Made by a program: the position numbers and the translations under genes
Notes under the pieces: model-generated
Seen by the model: only the letters and a program-made list of their open reading frames with translations
Told to the model about the DNA's origin: nothing
The model's database searches: none
In this document: piece by piece, positions 51,970 to 59,788 of the stretch
Layout of the letters: every line of letters begins with the position of its first letter
How positions within the stretch are numbered: position 1 is the stretch's first letter
From: Mesobacillus sp. S13
Lineage (GTDB): Bacteria > Bacillota > Bacilli > Bacillales > Cytobacillaceae
Direction of reading: 5' to 3'
Length of the DNA: 64,000 bases
Assembly (NCBI RefSeq): GCF_020422885.1
Contig: NZ_CP084622.1
Coordinates: forward strand, 854,001-918,000

Positions 51970-52049
51970 GTTCTTTTAAAAATACAAGAAACTGAGATAA
52001 ACGGAGTATTTTCTTAAAAAAGAACGATTTTTGTTCTTTTTTAAGAAAA
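51970..52049. promoter_or_regulatory. SinR-type operator cluster with 17-bp palindrome arms
   Basis: TTTTCTTAAAAAAGAAC (52009-52025) and GTTCTTTTTTAAGAAAA (52033-52049) are perfect inverted arms, 7-bp spacer. GTTCTTT, fitting the SinR box GTTCTYT, occurs at 51970-51976 (plus), 52025-52019 (minus) and 52033-52039 (plus). It lies between the SlrR-like gene and the zinc-ribbon gene, so it may control both. Confidence 0.7.
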
Positions 52050-52143
52050 TTCGCCATATTTTAGACTTTTTCAAGATTGGTACAAATGAACTATACTTCA
52101 GTGGAATGAGGCAGTAAGCCACTTAAAAAGGAGGCAGGATGTC

Positions 52144-52332
52144 GTGTACAGAAAGAATTGTGATCGTTGCAATCGCCCTTCGTTTAGCAGCAGTGAGGCA
52201 GGAGAATGGATCTGCCCGATTTGCGGAAATGATTTAACGAGATATCCATTTTTTAATGCCATCAGTCTTGAAAAAGTGGCCATTATGTCGGACTGGAAAA
52301 AGCAAAAGTACAAAAAAATGGTCAACCCTTAA
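52144..52332 (+). CDS. Small zinc-ribbon-like protein
   Basis: 62 residues with two CxxC pairs (NCDRCNRPS; WICPICGND), 18 residues apart, typical of a zinc ribbon, and a basic tail (DWKKQKYKKMVNP). GTG start with AGGAGG ten bases before it. Divergent from the SlrR-like gene across the GTTCTTT palindrome. No named family recognised. Confidence 0.6.
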   Translation: MYRKNCDRCNRPSFSSSEAGEWICPICGNDLTRYPFFNAISLEKVAIMSDWKKQKYKKMVNP

Positions 52333-52564
52333 GTTTATGGGGGTAAAAAAATAAAAAGAGTTCAACAATTAGAGATATTATTTGACAAAAAGTCTTATCA
52401 AAATCATTGTAATTTTCAGAAAAATACTCTTACTAGCTATGATTTTGTAATCATTTGGAAGAAAAAAGAAAAAAACCTTCTATTGCAGGCGACAAATACT
52501 TACATGTTAAATATATAGAACACGGTACAATGACATTGGGACTTAAAAGTGAGTAAAAAGGTAC

Positions 52565-52648
52565 AGAAAAAGGCAAACTTGTTGAAAAACTAGGACGCAA
52601 AGTCACGGATCTAAGGTGCAATGTACTATGATGGCCGGGCTGCCTGGA
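52565..52648 (+). promoter_or_regulatory. c-di-GMP-I (GEMM) riboswitch upstream of sinI
   Basis: All GEMM-I landmarks are present in order: GGCAAAC (52572), GAAA tetraloop closing GTT/AAC, GGACGCAAAG, CACGGATCTAAGG, and GGCCGGGCTGCC closing P1 with GGCA. It ends about 30 bases before the sinI start. The platform is not clear: a weak AATAC/GTATT hairpin followed by TTTT and the GGGGGG ribosome site lie between. The 230 bases before the aptamer hold no gene; a possible Spo0A-like box (GGCGACAAA) is at 52487. Confidence 0.9.
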
Positions 52649-52676
52649 ATACTAACTGTATTTTGGGGGGAAGAAC

Positions 52677-52805
52677 TTGATTAAAGAGCAGGTAGTTTTC
52701 GAAGAACTGGATACAGAATGGATGCATCTTATAATGGAAGCATTAGAAATGGGAATTAACAAAGAAGAAATCAGGGAGTTTTTAACGCAGACGAAAAATA
52801 GCTGA
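52677..52805 (+). CDS. sinI: SinI-type antirepressor
   Basis: 42 residues, too short for usual gene callers: MIKEQVVFEELDTEWMHLIM, then EALEMGINKEEIREFLTQTK. It matches the SinI dimerisation pattern (LDxEWxxLIxEAxxxGIxxxEIREFL), which swaps with the same segment of SinR and so frees its targets. TTG start with GGGGGG six bases upstream. Unlike Bacillus subtilis, where sinI and sinR are one operon, this gene faces sinR convergently and sits behind a c-di-GMP riboswitch. Confidence 0.85.
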   Translation: MIKEQVVFEELDTEWMHLIMEALEMGINKEEIREFLTQTKNS

Positions 52806-52839
52806 GGAATTTATACATAGAGATTAGAAGTGCAATCGG

Positions 52840-52867
52840 GCAGCTCTTATGGAGGTGCTTTTTATTT
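52840..52867 (+). terminator. Terminator of sinI
   Basis: GCAGCTC (52840-52846) with GAGGTGC (52852-52858), one mismatch, then TTTTTATTTT. Confidence 0.75.
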
Positions 52868-52870
52868 TGC

Positions 52871-52900
52871 ACAAAAAAGGACAGCCATCTTAGCCGTCCT
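52871..52900 (-). terminator. Terminator of sinR
   Basis: AGGACAGC (52878-52885) with GCCGTCCT (52893-52900), one G-T pair in the minus-strand RNA, TTTTTT after. Confidence 0.8.
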
Positions 52901-52905
52901 GGATA

Positions 52906-53226
52906 TCATTTATTATGAAGTCGCCATTTATTGAATTCAAGAAACTCCTTGAATTGATCCTTTGTGATCCCAGAATCCATTGCTTCTTTTACAAGATTGA
53001 CCCAATCTGAATCCATGTTTTCTTTATCGGGTTGTTCATGAATGAGATGGTCCACTGGCACATTCAGTACTCCAGCGATCTTTTCTAAGAATTGGATTGA
53101 AGGATTTGTCTGAAGATTTCGCTCGAGTGAGCTCAAATATGATTTTGCCACGCCAGCTTGTTCTGCCAATTCGGATAAGGACATTCGTTTCTCTTGTCGA
53201 AGTTTTTTGACGCGTTCACCAATCAC
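52906..53226 (-). CDS. sinR: SinR, master repressor of biofilm genes
   Basis: 106 residues. The HTH (GERVKKLRQEKRMSLSELAE; AKSYLSSLERNLQTNPSIQF) is almost that of Bacillus subtilis SinR, and the C-terminus (DSDWVNLVKEAMDSGITKDQ, FKEFLEFNKWR) is the SinI-binding domain. Start taken at GTG 53226 (VIGERVKK), which matches the SinR N-terminus; a GTG four codons earlier is possible. AAGAAC half boxes lie upstream (53292, 53304). Represses matrix genes and is antagonised by SinI. Confidence 0.9.
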   Translation of the reverse strand: MIGERVKKLRQEKRMSLSELAEQAGVAKSYLSSLERNLQTNPSIQFLEKIAGVLNVPVDHLIHEQPDKENMDSDWVNLVKEAMDSGITKDQFKEFLEFNKWRLHNK

Positions 53227-53520
53227 TGTTATCCACACACCTTATCAATTTATAGTTATATCATAACAAATCTGATAAAATAGTTCCATATTAAGAACAC
53301 CTTATAGAACAATTATAACCAACACCAAGATTTTTTGGTTCACTTTTAGAAAAAAACTTATTGGGAAAAAACTCGCAGCTTTTATATCGGCGATTGCATT
53401 TGAAGTTGTAGAAGATTTTATGAAGTTTTTTTGAAAAAGACAAACACGATTGTCTATTGTATCCAAACGGACTTAAAAAAGGTAAAATGGTAGCAATCAG
53501 ACAAGGTACGGTGATGTGTT

Positions 53521-54246
53521 ATGCAAAAAAAATATTTATTGATCTATGAAGAAATTGCGAAACAGATCCAGGAAGGAGATTATCCAGCAAAAACGATTTT
53601 GCCATCTGAAAATGAATTTGCGGATATGTATCAAACTTCGAGGGAAACCATCCGCAAAGCACTGAATCTGCTTGCCCAAAATGGCTTCATCCAAAAAATC
53701 CGCGGCAAAGGTTCACTTGTCCTCGATTTGAAACGGCATCAGTTTCCGATCACCGGATTGATCAGTTTTAAAGAACTGGCAGAGAATATGGGTGGAAAGG
53801 CGAAAACGACAGTGGAGGATTTCACTCTCGAGCTGGCCGGCCAGGAAATCGCCAGGGAATTGAATGTTGGTAATGATGAGAAGGTCTGGAAGGTGAAAAG
53901 GGTCCGGCACATTGATGAAGAACGAGTGATCCTCGATAAGGATTATCTGGTAGAAAGGCATGTGCCAGGGCTGTCCCGCCAGAAATGCGAGAACTCGATA
54001 TTCGAGTATATTGAAGGGCAGCTTGAGAAGAAAATCAGCTTTGCGAAGAAAGAATTCACGGTGGAGGAACCGAGCCCCGAGGACCGAGAGCTACTTGACA
54101 TGGAAGGGTTCCATGCAATCGTCATAGTGAAAAATTATATTCATTTTGATGATGCCACCCTATTCCAATATACTGAGTCAAGACACCGCCCCGACAAGTT
54201 CCGATTCGTGGATTTTGCAAGACGTATGGATACACAGTCTATATAA
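53521..54246 (+). CDS. treR: TreR, trehalose-operon repressor (GntR/UTRA)
   Basis: 241 residues: GntR winged helix (ILPSENEFADMYQTSRETIR; NGFIQKIRGKGS) and a UTRA effector domain (FPITGLISFKELAENMGGKA ... ATLFQYTESRHRPDKFRFVD). The last segment is nearly identical to TreR, which binds trehalose-6-phosphate. treP and treA, normally adjacent, are absent from this window, so it is an orphan here and controls a distant operon or has been separated from it. Confidence 0.88.
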   Translation: MQKKYLLIYEEIAKQIQEGDYPAKTILPSENEFADMYQTSRETIRKALNLLAQNGFIQKIRGKGSLVLDLKRHQFPITGLISFKELAENMGGKAKTTVEDFTLELAGQEIARELNVGNDEKVWKVKRVRHIDEERVILDKDYLVERHVPGLSRQKCENSIFEYIEGQLEKKISFAKKEFTVEEPSPEDRELLDMEGFHAIVIVKNYIHFDDATLFQYTESRHRPDKFRFVDFARRMDTQSI

Positions 54247-54251
54247 ATAAG

Positions 54252-54306
54252 AAGCTGCCATTATGGATGCCGGATGAACCAGGCAATATCATGGCAGCTT
54301 TTATTT
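54252..54306. terminator. Bidirectional terminator, treR / comFB
   Basis: AAGCTGCCAT (54252-54261) with ATGGCAGCTT (54291-54300), T-rich flanks on both sides, long 29-nt loop. Confidence 0.75.
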
Positions 54307-54394
54307 ATTTAATTTCCGCCCATTGCTCATCAAAAGACGCCTCGTTTTTCTGATTAAATACTCCAGTTCCAGGAAGACTCTGTGCTCTTCCGGT

Positions 54395-54670
54395 TTAATG
54401 CTTCGGATACTTCCCGACGAGATGGATGGCACTGATGATCCTTTTATTGATCCAGGATCTGTTTTCTTGGGTATTAAGCTGCTCATATACCATCTTTCGG
54501 CCGTCCTCTGTCGTGACATAGTGACTTGGAAGAGTGTTCAGGCTGATGGCGATGATATCGTTCCGGCATTTCTGGCAACTGCAGAAAGTCTGGTAATCCG
54601 GGCTCAGCATCAGCACATTGACAAGAGTCGAAACGACCTCTTCCATTACATTGACATAACTAAAGTTCAT
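54395..54670 (-). CDS. comFB: ComFB family protein
   Basis: 91 residues with the ComFB pattern (VNVLMLSPDYQTFCSCQKCR then NDIIAISLNTLPSHYVTTEDG), including CSCQKC, a zinc site in known structures. It is away from comFA and comFC, with which it forms an operon in Bacillus subtilis. ComFB homologues have been reported as cyclic-dinucleotide receptors affecting motility and competence (from memory). GGGAGAGAGG precedes the ATG. Between its stop and the terminator, another frame reads EEHRVFLELEYLIRKTRRLL, which may be a frameshifted tail. Confidence 0.85.
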   Translation of the reverse strand: MNFSYVNVMEEVVSTLVNVLMLSPDYQTFCSCQKCRNDIIAISLNTLPSHYVTTEDGRKMVYEQLNTQENRSWINKRIISAIHLVGKYPKH

Positions 54671-54806
54671 GATGCCTCTCTCCCTATTGATGTCCTAAGT
54701 TAAATTATAGTTGAATGACGAAAATATAAAATGTTTTTTTTATTATCCTTATAAGATAGGTCTAATTACATGCGTTTATACAAAAATATGGAAGTGTCAA
54801 CAAGAT

Positions 54807-54831
54807 GTTTCATCAGGAGCAGACAGGGAAT
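54807..54831 (+). promoter_or_regulatory. Sigma-B-like promoter of yfkM
   Basis: GTTTCA (54807-54812), 13-bp spacer, GGGAAT (54826-54831): five of six matches in each box to the sigma-B consensus. Confidence 0.65.
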
Positions 54832-54876
54832 TTTATATAGGGTAGAATTTTACACACAAAAGGAGATGTTGATTCT

Positions 54877-55395
54877 ATGGGTAAAAAAATTGCCTGTTTA
54901 ATAACCGATCTATTTGAAGATGTGGAATATCTAGAGCCTTCACGCGCTTTTACAGAAGCGGGGCATGAAGTTATGACAATCGAAAAAGAAAAAGGCAAGA
55001 CAGTAAAAGGCAAGCAGGGCAAAGCAGAGGTCAAGATTGACGAAAGCATCGACAACGTCAAGCCTGAGGATTTCGATGCACTGTTCATACCTGGGGGCTT
55101 CTCGCCAGACCAGTTGCGCGGGGATGATCGATTCGTGCAATTCGCCAAATACTTCATGGATGAAAAGAAGCCGGTATTAGCGATTTGCCATGGTCCACAG
55201 CTGTTGTTGACAGCCAAGACACTAGAAGGCCGAAGCGCAACCGGATACAAATCCATCGCCGTCGATATGGAATATGCTGGAACGAAATACAAGGACAAGG
55301 AAGTCGTCGTCTGCTGCAACCAGCTGGTAACAAGCAGAGAGCCGAAAGATATCCCAGCATTCAACCGCGAGTCACTCAAAGTGCTGGAAAAATAA
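54877..55395 (+). CDS. yfkM: DJ-1/PfpI family protein YfkM (general stress protein 18)
   Basis: 172 residues, the exact size of YfkM. Nucleophile elbow AICHGPQ with the reactive Cys, and the Glu of EDVEYLEP for the catalytic pair. Members act as protein deglycases or glyoxalase-like detoxifiers in the cytoplasm. In Bacillus subtilis it belongs to the sigma-B regulon, and a sigma-B-like promoter is seen here. AAGGAGATG upstream of the ATG. Confidence 0.88.
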   Translation: MGKKIACLITDLFEDVEYLEPSRAFTEAGHEVMTIEKEKGKTVKGKQGKAEVKIDESIDNVKPEDFDALFIPGGFSPDQLRGDDRFVQFAKYFMDEKKPVLAICHGPQLLLTAKTLEGRSATGYKSIAVDMEYAGTKYKDKEVVVCCNQLVTSREPKDIPAFNRESLKVLEK

Positions 55396-55402
55396 CAGTA
55401 AG

Positions 55403-55432
55403 AACCCTTTTGCTGCGGCAGAAGGGTTTTTT
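55403..55432 (+). terminator. Terminator of yfkM
   Basis: AACCCTT-T-TGC (55403-55413) with GCA-G-AAGGGTT (55418-55428), then TTTT; outer ACAGTAA/TTACTGT can extend it. Confidence 0.85.
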
Positions 55433-55444
55433 ACTGTGTGCGGA

Positions 55445-55590
55445 AACTGGAAAAAAATGAGTGTAATTTCCAATTCGCTATAAAATCGAGAAAGTCGGTA
55501 TTAAAAAAGGAAAAGTCGCTATATAAACGAGAAAGTCGCTATATAAATGAAAAACTCGCTATATAAACGAAAAAGTCGCTATAAAATCAA
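55445..55590 (+). repeat. Phased 20-21 bp array, CGCTATAAA type, six units
   Basis: Units start at 55476 (CGCTATAAAA), 55496 (CGGTATTAAA), 55517, 55537, 55557 (CGCTATATAAA) and 55577 (CGCTATAAAA); spacings 20, 21, 20, 20, 20. Leader TGGAAA/TTTCCA (about 55448-55472) precedes the first unit, and the stretch GGAAAAAAATGAGTGTAATT is close to the leader at 63.3 kb. It follows the yfkM terminator in the same direction. The remaining 150 bp before map show no gene. Confidence 0.88.
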
Positions 55591-55756
55591 ATACTAGCTG
55601 AAAAATCTTTTCTGAGATTTGATTAAGAATCTATTACCCATGAAAAAATCCAGTGAAAATGGCTATTTTCTTTTACCTTGTGATGAACTGGTTCATTTTG
55701 AGAAATTTTACGTATAAGATAATATAGAGGATGAAATGAATCAGGGAGATGAAGGA

Positions 55757-56506
55757 ATGATTGTTTTAAAGTCGGCACGAGAGATTGACAATATGAAGGA
55801 AGCTGGAAAATTGCTTGCTTCTGTTCATAAAGAGCTGCGCAAAAGGATTATGCCTGGGGTTACGACCTGGGAAATTGACCAGTTTGTTGAGGATTACTTG
55901 AAAAAGCATGGAGCCACGCCCGAACAGAAAGGCTATCGGAACTATCAATATGCTACATGCGCAAGCATCAATGATGAGGTTTGTCACGGTTTTCCCCGAA
56001 AAGACGCTCTCAAGGATGGCGACATTGTGACGATCGACATGGTCGTCAACCTGAACGGGGCTCTTGCCGATTCTGCCTGGAGCTATGCAGTCGGCGATAT
56101 CAGCGAGCAGTCGCAAAAGCTGCTCGATGTGACAAAAGAAGCTTTATATCGCGGGATTGCTGCTTCTGTACCGGGAAATCGTGTTGGGGATATCGGCCAT
56201 GCGATCCAGTCCTATGTGGAAGGCGAGGGATTTTCTGTTGTACGTGAATTCATCGGACATGGAATCGGTTCTGTAATCCATGAAAAGCCGGATATCCCGC
56301 ACTATGGTCTGCCTGGAAAAGGGCCGCGGCTCAAGGAGGGCATGGTGTTCACGATTGAACCCATGGTCAATATTGGGGAGTGGAAAACGAAGATGGATGA
56401 CAATGGCTGGACTGCAAGAACGGTCGACGGCAAGCTGTCTGCCCAGTATGAGCACACGATTGCGATCACAAAGGATGGTCCCGTCATTTTAACAGAACAG
56501 GATTAA
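55757..56506 (+). CDS. map: Methionine aminopeptidase type I
   Basis: 249 residues. Metal ligands are visible: Asp in VTIDMVVNL, Asp in ALADSAW, His in FIGHGIGSVIHE, Glu in FTIEPMVN and Glu in QYEHTIAIT; substrate-contacting His in EVCHGFP. Removes the initiator Met. The gene is not next to secY-adk, where the essential map lies, so this is probably the second copy (YflG-like, MapB). ATG 55757 has GGGAG nine bases upstream; the frame is open seven codons further. Confidence 0.93.
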   Translation: MIVLKSAREIDNMKEAGKLLASVHKELRKRIMPGVTTWEIDQFVEDYLKKHGATPEQKGYRNYQYATCASINDEVCHGFPRKDALKDGDIVTIDMVVNLNGALADSAWSYAVGDISEQSQKLLDVTKEALYRGIAASVPGNRVGDIGHAIQSYVEGEGFSVVREFIGHGIGSVIHEKPDIPHYGLPGKGPRLKEGMVFTIEPMVNIGEWKTKMDDNGWTARTVDGKLSAQYEHTIAITKDGPVILTEQD

Positions 56507-56601
56507 TAACTGCATCCAGTGAATAAAAGTTTGGTTGTATTAATAAAAATGCTTTGTATCGAATCATAGTTAGTTACGATTCTGCCAGGACAGAATAAGC
56601 A

Positions 56602-56634
56602 TCGGGCTGAACCAAAGTTTGGCCCGACTTTTTT
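56602..56634 (+). terminator. Terminator after map
   Basis: TCGGGC (56602-56607) with GCCCGA (56622-56627), inner CCAAA/TTTGG stem, then CTTTTTT. Confidence 0.85.
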
Positions 56635-56721
56635 ATGCAGGGTGAAAAAAATTTTCATCTTCTGCAAATAAAGGTGAAATTTTATTGGTAAGATAAAGTC
56701 GTCAGAAAAGGGGGAGGAAAT

Positions 56722-57582
56722 ATGGCCAGTGAACTAAATGGACAAAATGTCGTCGTGAAAATTAACGCTATCTACTCATCGCTTTCCTCCAAGGAGAAGG
56801 CGGTCGCAGATTACATATTGAAAAACACGCAGGAAATCATCCATCTTTCGATCACCGAGTTTGCGGAGCATGCTTCTGTTGCCGAAGCGACGATTTTCCG
56901 CTTTTGCAAAAGGCTTGGATTCAGAGGATATCAAGCTTTCAAAATCGCCCTGGCGAGTGAGCTTGTGGAACCGATCAAGAATATCCATGAAGAAATAAAG
57001 GAAGAAGATGAGGTCGTAACCCTTGCGCAAAAAGTGTTCGCCGGACATATTGAAGCAATGAAGGAAACGCTGAATCTATTGGATGCCAAAGTGCTTGAAA
57101 ACATTATCGATGTTCTGGGCAAGGCTACAAGGATTGATTTTTACGGTTCAGGCGGATCATCGGCGATTGCGCTTGATGCTTACCATAAATTCCTGCGGAC
57201 AGGCATTCATTGCAATGCCCATAGTGACGGTCACCAGCAAATCATTTCAGCAGCGCTGCTCGGTCCCGGGCAGGCAGCAATCGGCATTTCGCATAGCGGC
57301 AGTAATAAAGATGTCATAGAAGCGTTGAAAATTGCAAAAGCTAATGGGGCAGCGACCATCGCGATTACCGGACATTACAAATCACCGCTGTCGAAAGAAG
57401 CGGATTTCGTTCTCTATACCACATCACGTGAAACGCTATTCAGGTCCGAAGCCTTAGCTTCAAGGCTGGTCCAGCTTAGTCTTATTGACGTAATTCATGT
57501 TGCGGTATCTGTAATGAGGCAGGAACAAACGCTAGGGAATCTGCAGAAGATAAGAGAAGCTATTTCGATTAAAAGATTTTAG
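56722..57582 (+). CDS. RpiR/MurR family regulator with SIS domain
   Basis: 286 residues: HTH_6 (SSKEKAVADYILKNTQEIIH; ASVAEATIFRFCKRLGFRGY) and a SIS sugar-phosphate domain (IDFYGSGGSSAIALDAYHKF; GISHSGSNKDVIEALKIAK). Its neighbour is a 6-phosphogluconate dehydrogenase 128 bp downstream, so a pentose-phosphate or gluconate signal such as 6-phosphogluconate or KDPG is a fair guess, as for HexR. GGGGGAGG precedes the ATG. Promoter operators could not be assigned. Confidence 0.87.
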   Translation: MASELNGQNVVVKINAIYSSLSSKEKAVADYILKNTQEIIHLSITEFAEHASVAEATIFRFCKRLGFRGYQAFKIALASELVEPIKNIHEEIKEEDEVVTLAQKVFAGHIEAMKETLNLLDAKVLENIIDVLGKATRIDFYGSGGSSAIALDAYHKFLRTGIHCNAHSDGHQQIISAALLGPGQAAIGISHSGSNKDVIEALKIAKANGAATIAITGHYKSPLSKEADFVLYTTSRETLFRSEALASRLVQLSLIDVIHVAVSVMRQEQTLGNLQKIREAISIKRF

Positions 57583-57710
57583 TTTTATGAAAAATATTTT
57601 CATATAATAGATATACATATGAAAAAATATTTGATACTATCATGTTATAACATAGTTCTCGAATGATAAAAATTCATCCGAAGAGCCCCAACGAAAAGGA
57701 GTGCATCGAA

Positions 57711-58607
57711 GTGAAACTAGGAATGGTTGGCCTTGGCAAAATGGGCTATAACTTGGTACTGAATCTGATGGAAAACGGCCATGAAGTTGTGGCGAACGAT
57801 ATTAATGAAGAAGCAATGCAGAAAATCAAAGCAGAGGGTGCCGAGATTGCAGCTGATTATCAGGCAATGGCGGACATGCTGCCAAAGCCGCGCGTGGTTT
57901 GGCTGATGATTCCTGCCGGAGAATTGATCGACCAGGTGATCGAGAAGTTCACACCATACTTGGAGGAAGGCGACATCCTGATTGATGGCGGAAACTCCAA
58001 CTATAAAGATACGTTAAGACGTGCTGAAAAGCTGTCTGCAGCGGGCATCCACTTTATGGATGTGGGAACAAGCGGCGGAATGGAAGGCGCTCGCAATGGT
58101 GCCTGCACAATGATCGGTGGCGACGCAGAAGTTTTTTCTCATGTTGAGCCAATCTTCAAGGACATCTCAATCGAAAAAGGCTATCTTTACACAGGAAAGG
58201 TCGGAAGCGGCCACTTCTTGAAAATGGTGCACAACGGAATTGAGTACGGAATGATGCAGGCAATCGCTGAAGGCTTTGACATTCTTGAAAAAAGCCCATT
58301 CGATTATGACTACAAAGAAGTTTCACGTGTATGGAACCACGGCTCCGTCATCCGCAGCTGGCTGATGGAACTGATGGAAAATGCCTTCTCCAAAGAGCCT
58401 AAGCTTGAAAGCATCAAAGGCGTCATGCATTCATCAGGAGAAGGTAAATGGACAGTCGAAACAGCGCTGGACCTGCAAACAGCAGCACCAGTCATCGCAC
58501 TGTCACTGATGATGCGTTACCGCTCACTTGAAGATGACACGTTCACAGGAAAAGTTGTCGCAGCATTGCGAAACGAATTCGGCGGACATGCTGTCGAAAA
58601 GAAATAA
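57711..58607 (+). CDS. yqeC: 6-phosphogluconate dehydrogenase, short (GndA/YqeC) type
   Basis: 298 residues, the short form compared with about 470 for the classical enzyme. Rossmann motif GMVGLGKMGYNL, DGGNSNYKDT, TSGGMEGARNG and the catalytic Lys/Asn region GHFLKMVHNGIEYG. Short forms often prefer NAD. Converts 6-phosphogluconate to ribulose-5-phosphate and CO2. GTG 57711 with AAAGGAG nine bases upstream is preferred to the ATG 48 bases earlier, which has no ribosome site. Confidence 0.92.
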   Translation: MKLGMVGLGKMGYNLVLNLMENGHEVVANDINEEAMQKIKAEGAEIAADYQAMADMLPKPRVVWLMIPAGELIDQVIEKFTPYLEEGDILIDGGNSNYKDTLRRAEKLSAAGIHFMDVGTSGGMEGARNGACTMIGGDAEVFSHVEPIFKDISIEKGYLYTGKVGSGHFLKMVHNGIEYGMMQAIAEGFDILEKSPFDYDYKEVSRVWNHGSVIRSWLMELMENAFSKEPKLESIKGVMHSSGEGKWTVETALDLQTAAPVIALSLMMRYRSLEDDTFTGKVVAALRNEFGGHAVEKK

Positions 58608-58618
58608 AACTTGAAATC

Positions 58619-58651
58619 AGGTTCTCCTCGAATAGAGGGGGACCTTTTTTG
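58619..58651 (+). terminator. Terminator of the 6PGDH gene
   Basis: AGGTTCTCCTC (58619-58629) with GAGGGGGACCT (58635-58645), two G-T pairs, then TTTTT. Confidence 0.85.
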
Positions 58652-58783
58652 TTTAGTAGAATTTAATAAATGTTTTGATTGTGGATAACTATTCTTGTTC
58701 ATAAAATTATCCTTTTTTGCAAGATGGCTACATTGCTTTTTCCGTTATAGTGGAAGTGAATACGGAAAATGGGGGCGCGGAAT

Positions 58784-59788
58784 GTGAAAACAAAGTGGTA
58801 TTTCTTTTTCCTGACGACGGTTGCCGTTTCGGCGATGATTTATGCTTTTCTGGGAGTGAAAGGGGAAGAGTCTGTTGAAATCGGCGTCCTGATGATTGGC
58901 GAAAACCGCTATGAGAAATTCACTGGCCTGGAAGAGGGTTTGAAGGATCTGGGTTACAACACAAAGAACATCCATTTTACCGTGAAAAATGCACAAGATG
59001 ATGAAGGGTTGATTGACAGGCAAATACATGAGCTGCTTAGTGCGAAACCTGACCTTATTGTGACGCTTGGCGGGATTGAAACACTTCGACTAAAGGAAAA
59101 AATGGATGAAGCCAGTATCAAGATTCCGGTTGTTTTTGCCGGACTTGCCGCTCCGAAAGAACTGGGATTGATAAAAGATTACAAGTCTCCGGGTGGAATT
59201 TTTACCGGTATCAATAATTACCATGCGAGTATCTCGGGCAAGCGTCTCGAGATGCTTACCTCACTTGTGCCCGCTGTTGAAAGGGTGCATGTGATTTATG
59301 ACAGCAAGATTGATGTCAGCAAATTAAGCCTTGATGAGACAAGGAATGCAGCCATTCAATTGGGTGTGGAAATCGCACCTTGTGATGCTTCAAAGGACTG
59401 CCTGGATACTTTATGGAAATCGGTCGGCAAAAGAGAGGCCATCCTCGTCCTGCCGAGCTTCAGGATTGAGTCACTGACAGATGAAATAGTGAGGCTGACT
59501 TCTGAGAAAAAGATTCCGGCCATGGGGCTGTATGACTTTGAAGCGGAAAAAGGACTGTTGGCGAGCTATGGGTCCAGCTTTTACTCGCAAGGATATCAGG
59601 CTTCAAGATTTGTCAGCTTGATTTTGCAGGGAAACAAACCGGGGGATTTACCTGTTGAATTGCCAGACGGCATCCGTTTTGTCGTCAACCAGCAGACGAA
59701 GGACGCACTTGGAGTCAGCTATAATCAGGATTTGCTGCATATCGCCGATCTGATCCACCCTGAAGTGCAGGGAGGGAGCAAGCGATGA
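58784..59788 (+). CDS. Substrate-binding protein (PF04392-like) of a sensor operon
   Basis: 334 residues: N-terminal membrane anchor/signal (WYFFFLTTVAVSAMIYAFL), then a two-lobe periplasmic-binding fold (VEIGVLMIGENRYEKFTGLE; KPDLIVTLGGIETL; PVVFAGLAAPKELGL; RFVVNQQTKDALGV). No ABC permease or ATPase follows; a histidine kinase does, overlapping by four bases. So it most likely binds a ligand and reports it to the kinase. GTG 58784 is taken because GGGGGCGCGG lies just before it; ATG 58769 has no site. Confidence 0.8.
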   Translation: MKTKWYFFFLTTVAVSAMIYAFLGVKGEESVEIGVLMIGENRYEKFTGLEEGLKDLGYNTKNIHFTVKNAQDDEGLIDRQIHELLSAKPDLIVTLGGIETLRLKEKMDEASIKIPVVFAGLAAPKELGLIKDYKSPGGIFTGINNYHASISGKRLEMLTSLVPAVERVHVIYDSKIDVSKLSLDETRNAAIQLGVEIAPCDASKDCLDTLWKSVGKREAILVLPSFRIESLTDEIVRLTSEKKIPAMGLYDFEAEKGLLASYGSSFYSQGYQASRFVSLILQGNKPGDLPVELPDGIRFVVNQQTKDALGVSYNQDLLHIADLIHPEVQGGSKR

